Below, piece by piece: positions 1-6,324 of a stretch of 18,503 nt of DNA. Numbering within the stretch: the first letter of the stretch is position 1; each line of letters starts with the position of its first letter. The position numbers were made by a program, and so were the translations under genes. The notes beneath the pieces are model-generated. The model ran no database searches. It was not told where the DNA came from and saw only the letters and a list, made by a program, of their open reading frames with translations. The stretch covers positions 1 to 18,503 of the forward strand of contig JAIOYM010000011.1 in assembly GCA_021741085.1 (NCBI GenBank), given 5' to 3'. This DNA comes from Rickettsiaceae bacterium (GTDB taxonomy: Bacteria > Pseudomonadota > Alphaproteobacteria > Rickettsiales > Rickettsiaceae).

Positions 1-699
1 AATAATATAAAAATTAGAGATACGGATCCAACAGTATATGCTTTTGATAAAGGCTTAAAAATTGAGGGCAGGAATGCAATAATGTACGCTGTAGCTAAGG
101 GGATACAAATTGAAAAAAAAGATCCAATAATATATGCCTATGATAAAGGGCTAATATTTGGAAGTAAAGATCCGATACAATTCGCTATTGATACAAATCT
201 AAAAATTGACGGCATAAATGCAATAAGATACGCTGTTGAAAATGAAATAACCATTGATGGAAGATCTGCTGTTGATTATAAAATGGAACGATACGAAAAC
301 TCTAAGAAAGCGGTAGAGGATGTTAATAAGTTGTTTGCCGCAATGGAAGAAGATGACAAAAATAAAAGAGAACAATTATGGGGAAAGATTAGAAGAGAAG
401 AATTATTGGAAAAGATTAGAAGAGAACGATTATCCGAGGAGATTATAATTAAAGCTAATTCAAAGCCACAAGCTGTTGATGTTAAAGATTCAGAAGCTGG
501 TGCTTTTAATTCTTTTAAATTTAACAGCATAAATTTAAAAGACTTTGAAGAAACAAACAAAGCAGCCGCAGTATTAAAACAATCAATGACTGAATCCGTT
601 GGTCCTAAAAGCACTAAAAGTTCAACACTTTTATCCCCTGACTCATCCCCTAGAACGTTTAAAAGAAGCAATAGTAAAAGAAGTAGTAATTCAGTTTAG
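1..699 (+). CDS. Partial unknown protein with 16-residue tandem repeats (5' end outside window)
   Basis: The frame is open from base 1, so the first ATG at 82 is probably internal and the gene starts upstream. The 232 visible residues begin with at least six back-to-back 16-residue units at residues 4-99 (48 bp each). They alternate between a DP-I-YA-DKGL type and an NAI-YAV type, each followed by I-D/E-G or a similar turn. Residues 123-149 are three 9-residue units (REQLWGKIR, REELLEKIR, RERLSEEII), likely a coiled coil or long helix. The last ~35 residues are rich in Ser, Thr, Lys and Arg and look disordered. I do not recognise the family. The repeat is half the length of an ankyrin unit and lacks the ankyrin TPLH core, so ankyrin is not claimed. 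Repeat architecture plus a basic tail would suit a secreted or host-interaction protein, but that is inference. It runs into a repeat-filled intergenic region. Confidence 0.75.
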   Translation, partial: NNIKIRDTDPTVYAFDKGLKIEGRNAIMYAVAKGIQIEKKDPIIYAYDKGLIFGSKDPIQFAIDTNLKIDGINAIRYAVENEITIDGRSAVDYKMERYENSKKAVEDVNKLFAAMEEDDKNKREQLWGKIRREELLEKIRRERLSEEIIIKANSKPQAVDVKDSEAGAFNSFKFNSINLKDFEETNKAAAVLKQSMTESVGPKSTKSSTLLSPDSSPRTFKRSNSKRSSNSV

Positions 700-717
700 C
701 TAGTATGTTGCTTATTT

Positions 718-757
718 TATATTAGAATTGCTAAAATGCCTATCAGTTATAGTTCTG
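718..757 (-). repeat. Inverted fragment of the downstream repeat unit
   Basis: Bases 735-757 are the exact reverse complement of 1431-1453 (23 nt), which is the tail of array copy 3; similarity extends weakly back to about 718. The fragment therefore belongs to the same family as the array at 908-1787 but points the other way. Confidence 0.75.
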
Positions 758-770
758 CGGTATGATTCAA

Positions 771-880
771 GTTTGAAGTGGTATATTGTACATGGTCAAA
801 AAATATATAACTATACTACTTCAAACCATACTTTACAACCCCTTCTTGCTTTTATTAAAAAAATTGTAGGGTAGTATGGT
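771..880. repeat. Two overlapping inverted repeats downstream of the first gene
   Basis: GTTTGAAGTGGTATA (771-785) pairs with 812-826 with one mismatch across a 26-nt loop. The right arm continues into ACCATACTTTACAA (from 825), which pairs imperfectly with TTGTAGGGTAGTATGGT (864-880). The middle arm can therefore pair with either side. No U-run follows, so a plain intrinsic terminator is not supported. Confidence 0.5.
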
Positions 881-907
881 AAATTTGTCTGGATGTGTTG
901 AAATGGG

Positions 908-1787
908 GAGTCTGTTAAGAGCGTGGCAATCCAGGACAACCGACTCTTCTACGTACATATTTAAAAAGAAAGGTTAGATAACTGGATCACCACGCTAGTG
1001 CTTGTAGGCACTAGCTCGTGACGTGCACAACTCTATGACTGGTTAGGCATTCAAGCAGTTCTAATACAAAAAGAAGCAAAATCCTCTAGCGGTAATGCGA
1101 TAGCGTCATTGCGAGCTCTTTTAAGAGCGTGGCAATCCAGGACAACCGACTCTTCAAATACAATTTTAAAAAGAAGTTAATAACTGGATCACCACGCTAG
1201 TGCTTGTAGGCACTAGCTCGTGACGTGAACAACTCTATGACTGGTTAGGCATTGCGGCGATTCTAATACAAAGAGAAGCAAAATCCCCTAGCGGTAGTAC
1301 AGAAGCGTCATTGCGAGCTCTTTTAAGAGCGTGGCAATCCAGGACAAACGACTTTTCAATATAATTTTTAAAAGAAGTTAATAACTGGATCACCACGCTC
1401 GCATCGCTTCGCTCGCGGCTCGTGATGACACAGAACTATAACTGATAGGCATTCCGGCCATTTTAATATAGTAGAAACATCCTCTAGCGGTAACGCAGAA
1501 GCGTTATTGCGAGAAGCGTTAGCGCCGTGGCAATCCAGGACAACCGACTTTTCTACGTACATATTTAAAAAGAAAGGTTAGATAACTGGATCATCACGCT
1601 CGCATCGCTTTTCTCCGCCAAGCAGCCGAACTACCGTATTATCAAACCAAGGCTAAAGAGAAACATTATTTTCGTGAGCTGCTCTTTGACGTGAGCAAAG
1701 AGCGTGACGTGCACAACTCTACGGCCGTTAGGCATTTCAGCCATTCTAATACAGAAGCAACATTCCCCAGCGGTAATGCACAAGGGT
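908..1787. repeat. Array of four imperfect ~200-284 bp compound palindromic repeats
   Basis: Copies start near 908 (5' truncated), 1082, 1284 and 1480, and a truncated fifth start lies at 1764-1787. The core GCGTGGCAATCCAGG recurs at 921, 1127 and 1329, and near 1525 with one change. Each copy is an imperfect inverted repeat. In copy 2, CGTCATTGCGAGCT (1104) opposes AGCTCGTGACG (1215), and GCGTGGCAATCCAG (1127-1140) opposes CTGGATCACCACGC (1184-1197). Side hairpins sit at the junctions: 1115-1128 (GCTCTT-TT-AAGAGC) and 1197-1216 (CTAGTGC, 6-nt loop, GCACTAG). Copies 3 and 4 carry different sequence in the 3' side-arm position; copy 4 is about 88 bp longer and has its own hairpin at 1681-1703. 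The region is visibly more GC-rich than its surroundings. From memory, the TCATTGCGAG / GTGGCAATCC words resemble a repeat dispersed in many bacterial genomes, including Rickettsiales. It fills the 1.1 kb between the ends of two convergent genes; I see no other gene in it. Confidence 0.85.
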
Positions 1788-1823
1788 TATTTAATATTAA
1801 GAAGGCTTACCTAGCAACGTATT

Positions 1824-3506
1824 TTAGTAGTTAACGCGCTCAACGTTGACAAAGATTCTTGGAGTCTTACCAGTCTCTTCGCGTAAATATCTTTTAACTA
1901 AGCCTCGTACTTTTTGCTCTATATCCCTATAGCTACCATTTGCTAGTAAAGTATTTTCTCCTCTTAGATCTTCGCTAATAAGTTTTACTAAATTTGTGTA
2001 GCTTTCAAAATTTTCCTCTCTATCAATAATCCCAGGAAGATTTACTACCGGCCTTGAAAGCAATTTACCTTTACCAACAAATATTGTAATAATAGCGATA
2101 CCTTCACTATTCATTAATTTTCGAGTTTTAAATATTCTAGACTCAGATGAAATCATATTATTGCCATCAACAACCTGATACCCATTGCGCACTTTGCCTA
2201 TAACTTTTGGAGAATGTTTATCAATTACAGATACATCTCCGTTGCTTATCTCGATAGTATGTTTAATTCCATGTTTTTTAGCTATTTTGCAATGTTCGTG
2301 CAAATGAATAGCTTCACCATGAACTGGTATAACAATTTCTGGTCTTACTAAGTCATACATGTGCTTCAATTCTTCCACAGATGGATGACCAGAAACATGC
2401 ACAAAGTGATCTCTTTCTGTAATAACTTCTACACCATCTTTAATAAGGATATTAAATAATCTGAAAATACGTTTTTCATTACCAGGAATAATCTTTGAGG
2501 AGAAAATTACAGTATCAGAATGTTTTAATTCAATATTATTATGAACTTTATCAACCATTTTTGTGATTGCTGCTAATGGCTCTCCTTGACATCCAGTCGA
2601 AATTATCATCAACTCTTCTCTTTGGTAACGTTTAAAATCGCTTTCTTCTATTATAGTTGGGCAATCCATTAAATAACCATTTTCCTGAGCAGCGGCGAAT
2701 AAGTTGTGTAAACTTCTGCCGGCAAAGATAACTTTTCTGCCAGCTTTTTTTGCTGCAAATAATAAAGTATCTAGTCTTGCTATGTTTGAAGCAAAAGTGG
2801 CAACTACTACTAATTTAGGACATCCAGCTACTATATCTACAAGACTTTTACGTAATTCACCTTCTGAACCTGATTTTTGTTGATTAAATACATTTGTTGA
2901 ATCACATACTAAAGCAGTAATACCTTCGTCACCAAAACGTTTTAGCAATGCCTCATCACCTGGATGCCCAACAACAGGGTCGTGATCAAATTTCCAATCA
3001 CCTGTATGTAGAACATTTCCGGCTGCAGTTCTTATCATAAGAGCTTGCATTTCAGGTGTGGAATGTGTAAGGGGAGCCATTTCAATTTCAAAAGGCTCTA
3101 TATGTAACTTTTGACCTGCTGTGACTGTAATTATTTTAACTTTTTTAACAAGATTATATTCACTTAGCTTTAATTTTAGCAATGTTGCTGTAAAGCTTGT
3201 TGTATATATAGGGCATTCTATTTCTGGCCATAAAAACTGTACTGCGCCAAGGTGATCTTGGTGTATATGAGTTATAATCATAGCAATGATGTCGGATTTT
3301 ATATTCTTTAAGAAGCTTATATCTGCAACTACAACATCAACTCCCGGAACATTTTCATCTGGAAAACCTGCTCCGCAATCTACCACTATATATTTTCCTT
3401 TATAACCATATACGTTAAGATTTATACCTATTTCATTGCAACCTCCTAAGGGAATGAATATAAGTTGATCATGATGTTCTTTGAAATTTACCATTAAGTC
3501 TGTCAT
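1824..3506 (-). CDS. rnj: Ribonuclease J
   Basis: 560 residues, full length for RNase J, a metallo-beta-lactamase/beta-CASP nuclease combining endo- and 5'-3' exonuclease activity in RNA decay and rRNA/mRNA processing. Visible motifs in order: HIHQDH (80-85, zinc ligands), H148 in APLTHSTP, D170 in LHTGDW, VCDSTN (200-205), beta-CASP TFASNIARLD (237-246), TGCQGEP (304-310), HVSGH (370-374) and IPVHGEAIHL with H396. The C-terminal ~110 residues match the usual RNase J tail in length. The ATG at 3506 is preceded by AAGGA about 7 nt upstream; a second Met five codons in is less likely. The gene ends 36 nt past the last recognisable repeat fragment, and converges with the partial gene at 1-699. 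Its promoter region carries a dyad (3556-3580). Confidence 0.95.
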   Translation of the reverse strand: MTDLMVNFKEHHDQLIFIPLGGCNEIGINLNVYGYKGKYIVVDCGAGFPDENVPGVDVVVADISFLKNIKSDIIAMIITHIHQDHLGAVQFLWPEIECPIYTTSFTATLLKLKLSEYNLVKKVKIITVTAGQKLHIEPFEIEMAPLTHSTPEMQALMIRTAAGNVLHTGDWKFDHDPVVGHPGDEALLKRFGDEGITALVCDSTNVFNQQKSGSEGELRKSLVDIVAGCPKLVVVATFASNIARLDTLLFAAKKAGRKVIFAGRSLHNLFAAAQENGYLMDCPTIIEESDFKRYQREELMIISTGCQGEPLAAITKMVDKVHNNIELKHSDTVIFSSKIIPGNEKRIFRLFNILIKDGVEVITERDHFVHVSGHPSVEELKHMYDLVRPEIVIPVHGEAIHLHEHCKIAKKHGIKHTIEISNGDVSVIDKHSPKVIGKVRNGYQVVDGNNMISSESRIFKTRKLMNSEGIAIITIFVGKGKLLSRPVVNLPGIIDREENFESYTNLVKLISEDLRGENTLLANGSYRDIEQKVRGLVKRYLREETGKTPRIFVNVERVNY

Positions 3507-3551
3507 TGTTTTTCCTTTTTATTTGTTTTTACTGAAGCTAATTTACTTCAT

Positions 3552-3580
3552 AGTATATACAATTTGTTGAAGATTGTATA
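3552..3580 (-). promoter_or_regulatory. Candidate rnj promoter with dyad spanning -35 to -10
   Basis: On the minus strand, -35 TATACA (3580-3575), a 17-nt spacer and -10 TATACT (3557-3552) lie about 46 nt upstream of the start codon. A perfect 8-bp dyad, TATACAAT / ATTGTATA (3556-3563 and 3573-3580, 9-nt centre), spans nearly the same interval and touches both boxes, as an operator would. Call from sequence only. Confidence 0.4.
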
Positions 3581-3607
3581 GCAATAGATTTAGCTGAGCT
3601 TGAATAT

Positions 3608-3640
3608 AAAAAAAAGCTATTTTTGGGGCTAAAAAATAGC
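3608..3640 (-). terminator. Intrinsic terminator of the MFS transporter gene
   Basis: Read on the minus strand, a 9-bp stem GCTATTTTT / AAAAATAGC (3640-3632 with 3624-3616) with a 7-nt loop is followed directly by eight T (3615-3608). It begins 18 nt after the transporter stop codon and separates that gene from rnj. Confidence 0.75.
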
Positions 3641-3657
3641 ATTAAAAATGCATATTT

Positions 3658-4917
3658 TTACTTGGAGGAAAAAATTGAAGCTATGTATGTTTTGAAATAA
3701 GCTAAAATAGCCAAGAATATAGCTGAAACTAACATTACATACAAGGCAGGAGCATAATGTACACCTGTATATTCTACAAGATGTCGTGCTATAATAGGAG
3801 AAGTTCCTCCAAATATCGCTACACCAAGATTATAACTAAATCCTACGCCTAAGAAACGATATTGGGGTTTAAATAAAGATATAGCAAAATTATATGCACT
3901 ACCAGAAACACCTCCAGCAGATATAGCAAGTAGAGTTAATCCCAAAATTCTTAAATAAAAAGATGGATTCATCATACATAAAAATGTAGGTAAAATTATT
4001 ATACAAGTTAGCACAGTAGCATATTTTATGGTTTTTGTTTTTCCTATTACGTCTGAAATATAACCAGAAATAGGCATAACAAGCATCATTATAAATGATG
4101 TATAAGACACATAAGCCAGTGAGTCAAAAGTTGTATTCTTTAGTACAGTTGAATAAAAAACATTTATGTAAGCTTTAACTAAATAAACTAAAATGCTGGC
4201 AAAAGCTCCTAAGCTAAGACTTAATATCATGCTTTTGTAAGTGCGTTTTACTAAAGTGAAAAAGGAAATATTTATTTTAGATTTAGATCTTGAAGCAGCT
4301 ATGAAAATCGGAGTTTCGGAAACTAACATTCGCAAATAAAATCCAGCTAAGCCAAAAACACCCCCTAGAATAAAGGCAAATCTCCAAGCAAAATCTACTT
4401 CTGGGAAAATTCTATTAATGGCTATACCAATCAAGGAAGCTGTAAGCGTTCCTAGAATATTCATTGCATGGATTAGCCCTGTTATAAAACCAGGTTTTAA
4501 ATTGTGATAATGTTCTAGCACGAATATTGCCGCACCAGTTCCTTCGCCACTGATACAAAGACCTTGAATTAAACGCAAAATAACAAGTATTATTGGGGCA
4601 TATATCCCTATATCTTCATAACCGGGGAGTAAACCTATGGCAAAAGTTGGTATGGTCATGCCCACCATTGAGCATATCAAAGATATTTTTCGTCCGTATT
4701 TGTCTCCTAAATATCCAAATATTATACCACCTATTGGCCTTGTAACAAAACCCACAGCAAAAACAGCAAGTGCTGATAATGTTTTTGCTAACTCTGAATC
4801 AGGTGCAAAAAAACTATTAGAAATATTTACTAAAAAAACTATATAAACAGTGAAATCGTAATATTCCAATATGTTGCCTACTACTGCAGAAAAAAAGACG
4901 AATTTACGATTTTTCAT
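3658..4917 (-). CDS. MFS transporter, metabolite:H+ symporter type (ProP-like)
   Basis: 419 residues with about 12 hydrophobic segments. Family marks: GNILEYYDFTVY near the N terminus (14-25), RPIGGIIFGYLGDKYGRK (60-77; the MFS loop 2-3 motif A) and RLIQGLCISGEGTGAA (115-130), together typical of the MHS family (proline/betaine, citrate and shikimate carriers). It should sit in the inner membrane and drive uptake by proton symport. Several ProP-like paralogues are usual in Rickettsia, where substrates are mostly unproven, so no substrate is claimed. It lacks the long C-terminal coiled coil of E. coli ProP, which argues against the same osmosensing. No clear Shine-Dalgarno precedes the ATG. 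It is probably monocistronic, with a promoter near 4964-4992 and its own terminator. Confidence 0.9.
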   Translation of the reverse strand: MKNRKFVFFSAVVGNILEYYDFTVYIVFLVNISNSFFAPDSELAKTLSALAVFAVGFVTRPIGGIIFGYLGDKYGRKISLICSMVGMTIPTFAIGLLPGYEDIGIYAPIILVILRLIQGLCISGEGTGAAIFVLEHYHNLKPGFITGLIHAMNILGTLTASLIGIAINRIFPEVDFAWRFAFILGGVFGLAGFYLRMLVSETPIFIAASRSKSKINISFFTLVKRTYKSMILSLSLGAFASILVYLVKAYINVFYSTVLKNTTFDSLAYVSYTSFIMMLVMPISGYISDVIGKTKTIKYATVLTCIIILPTFLCMMNPSFYLRILGLTLLAISAGGVSGSAYNFAISLFKPQYRFLGVGFSYNLGVAIFGGTSPIIARHLVEYTGVHYAPALYVMLVSAIFLAILAYFKTYIASIFSSK

Positions 4918-4963
4918 ATTTAGCTTAAATTTTAGTAGGTATTAATAAACATATACAAACTTT

Positions 4964-4992
4964 ACTCTAAATTTATTTGCCCGAAAATGCAA
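4964..4992 (-). promoter_or_regulatory. Weak candidate promoter of the MFS transporter gene
   Basis: Minus-strand TTGCAT (4992-4987), 17-nt spacer, TAGAGT (4969-4964), about 47 nt upstream of the start codon. The -35 side shares the 11-mer CGAAAATGCAA (plus strand 4982-4992) with the atpH promoter region (13470-13480). The remainder of 4918-5153 is AT-rich and shows no supported gene. Confidence 0.3.
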
Positions 4993-5153
4993 CAAGGCTG
5001 TGCTATTATTTGTTATTAAATTTTGTTTCTTAATCGTGATAAAAAGTACTGCGACTAAAAAACATAATCCACTTTTAGAAGTTTGCGATGTTTTTAAGAT
5101 AAAATTAATATCAATCCATTATCTTATTACTATAAAATCTAGCCACTATCAAA

Positions 5154-5684
5154 ATGCTCCTATTTTATTACGTATTATCGATTTTTCTTATATGCTTAAT
5201 TGGCATAAGCGTGAGTTTAATTTTTAAATATCACAAGGCGATCGATAAAAATAGTTTTGATGTTGTGAATTTATTTTTAATTAACCAGTTTATTGCAAAA
5301 CTTTTAAGCGAACTAGCATCTAATTTAGACAAATCAAAAGCTTCAATTAATAACACTAAACTAATAGAAAATTTTTTAGGTATAGAATTAGTAATTCTTG
5401 ACTCGATAAAAGCCAAGAAAATATTTACCCCAAATAATTTTATGCAATATAAAGCTGAGGATAGCTATAATAAAAGCGAAATAGAGACTTTGGTGGAAAA
5501 TAACTTTAGGGATAAAAATGCACTATATATTTCAGAGCTTTTTAATCACCCAAATGATAACAACAAAGCTACAATAATCATGTTAGAAGAGAAGGAATCA
5601 CCGTTAGAAGAATTTTATAAACAATACACAATAAAGGTGTCTGCAAACTTAACTCAATTAGGTTATAAATTGCTCGTGCAATAA
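5154..5684 (+). CDS. Unknown membrane-anchored protein
   Basis: 176 residues; family not recognised. Residues 1-25 (MLLFYYVLSIFLICLIGISV and onward) are a strong hydrophobic segment followed by FKYHK, which fits a single N-terminal anchor with a cytoplasmic or, if cleaved, an exported body; no lipobox cysteine motif is evident. The rest is soluble, acidic-to-neutral and helix-rich, with no catalytic motif visible. The ATG is the only plausible start. A TATAAAAT box at 5131-5138 would leave a very short leader, and there is no Shine-Dalgarno. It is divergent from the MFS gene and converges on the histidine phosphatase gene with 27 bp between stops. Codon use resembles its neighbours. Likely real, but unsupported by homology here. 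Confidence 0.6.
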   Translation: MLLFYYVLSIFLICLIGISVSLIFKYHKAIDKNSFDVVNLFLINQFIAKLLSELASNLDKSKASINNTKLIENFLGIELVILDSIKAKKIFTPNNFMQYKAEDSYNKSEIETLVENNFRDKNALYISELFNHPNDNNKATIIMLEEKESPLEEFYKQYTIKVSANLTQLGYKLLVQ

Positions 5685-5711
5685 ACTGCAATAGAAGAAT
5701 TAACTTTGAAA

Positions 5712-6206
5712 TTAAGTTGGTTTGAAAATTCTTTCTAATGTTTTTGACTCTTTGGTTAAATTTTGCCATGACTGCGAGTTAAATCTTATAACTGCTATTT
5801 CGGCAGGTGCAAGAATACCAGAAAATTCTTCCTTTGCCTTGTTATTATCAGTCAATATTTTTATCAGATGACTTAGCGTAGGGTTATGACCAATAATGAG
5901 TAAATTATTGATTTCATCTCCTTGTGCTTTAATATCACTCAACCATTCTAGTTCAGTTGCCTTATAAAATTCTAATTTAATATCAACTAATTGCACATTT
6001 AACCTTTCTTGTAGGATTTCAAGAGTCTGATTAGTTCGTAAAGCCAAAGAGCAAAGAATTTTATCAACTTTAAAACTAGATTTTAAAAATTCAGCAGCTT
6101 TTTTTGCTTGCAACATACCTTCATCACTTAGATTTCTTTCCCAATCGCTACTGTGGATATTAGGAGCGTGCGCATGGCGCATTACTAGCAAATTTTTTAT
6201 ATTCAT
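5712..6206 (-). CDS. SixA-like histidine phosphatase
   Basis: Histidine phosphatase superfamily protein of the short SixA/COG2062 type. The catalytic His lies in LLVMRHAHAP (first His of the RHA motif), LSDEG follows at the usual distance, CSLALRTNQT supplies the conserved Arg region, and LLIIGHNPTLSHL contains the second essential His. Such proteins remove phosphate from phosphohistidine on signalling proteins (SixA on HPt/PTS-Ntr) or act on small metabolites; the target here is unknown. I place the start at the Met at 6206 (MNIKNLLVMRHA), the usual distance from the RHA motif, giving 164 residues; an in-frame ATG at 6221 would add five residues. Neither has a clear ribosome-binding site. 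It lies downstream of the MidA-like gene but 100 bp away and appears to have its own promoter. Confidence 0.85.
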   Translation of the reverse strand: MNIKNLLVMRHAHAPNIHSSDWERNLSDEGMLQAKKAAEFLKSSFKVDKILCSLALRTNQTLEILQERLNVQLVDIKLEFYKATELEWLSDIKAQGDEINNLLIIGHNPTLSHLIKILTDNNKAKEEFSGILAPAEIAVIRFNSQSWQNLTKESKTLERIFKPT

Positions 6207-6259
6207 ATTACTTGAAACCATAATTTATTTACAAAATCTATTCAATTATTTGATGATTA

Positions 6260-6307
6260 ATTCTAAATACAAACAATAGTATATAATATCTAATTTAGAA
6301 TACACAA
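6260..6307 (-). promoter_or_regulatory. Candidate promoter and dyad upstream of the histidine phosphatase
   Basis: Minus-strand TTGTGT (6307-6302), 18-nt spacer, TATACT (6283-6278). A 9-bp inverted repeat, ATTCTAAAT (6260-6268) and ATTTAGAAT (6293-6301), brackets the -10 box; it could be an operator or a hairpin at the end of the upstream transcript. A related arm pair occurs at the atpH promoter (13416-13423 and 13444-13452). Confidence 0.35.
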
Positions 6308-6324
6308 GAGTGTAATTAACATGG

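Noticed and set aside
10..297. Ankyrin repeats in the first protein
   Set aside because: Units are 16 residues and lack the ankyrin TPLH and GADVN elements; resemblance is limited to helix-forming Ala-rich stretches.
276..671. 131-codon minus-strand frame opposite the first gene
   Set aside because: It is the shadow of the repeat/coiled-coil gene, whose plus-strand frame shows clear periodic protein repeats.
1104..1225. tRNA-like gene (multi-arm fold)
   Set aside because: The fold has several arms, but there is no T-loop consensus, anticodon arm spacing or acceptor/CCA arrangement.
1368..1562. 64-codon minus-strand open frame in the repeat array
   Set aside because: It lies wholly in the repeat copies, has no ribosome-binding site, and reads through structural arms; repeats of this type often give spurious frames.
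908..1787. CRISPR array
   Set aside because: Units are about 200-284 bp with internal palindromes and homologous, not unique, intervening sequence; no cas genes are present.
5000..5227. 75-codon plus-strand frame before the membrane protein
   Set aside because: It overlaps the start of the 5154 gene in another frame, lacks a ribosome-binding site and has no recognisable sequence.
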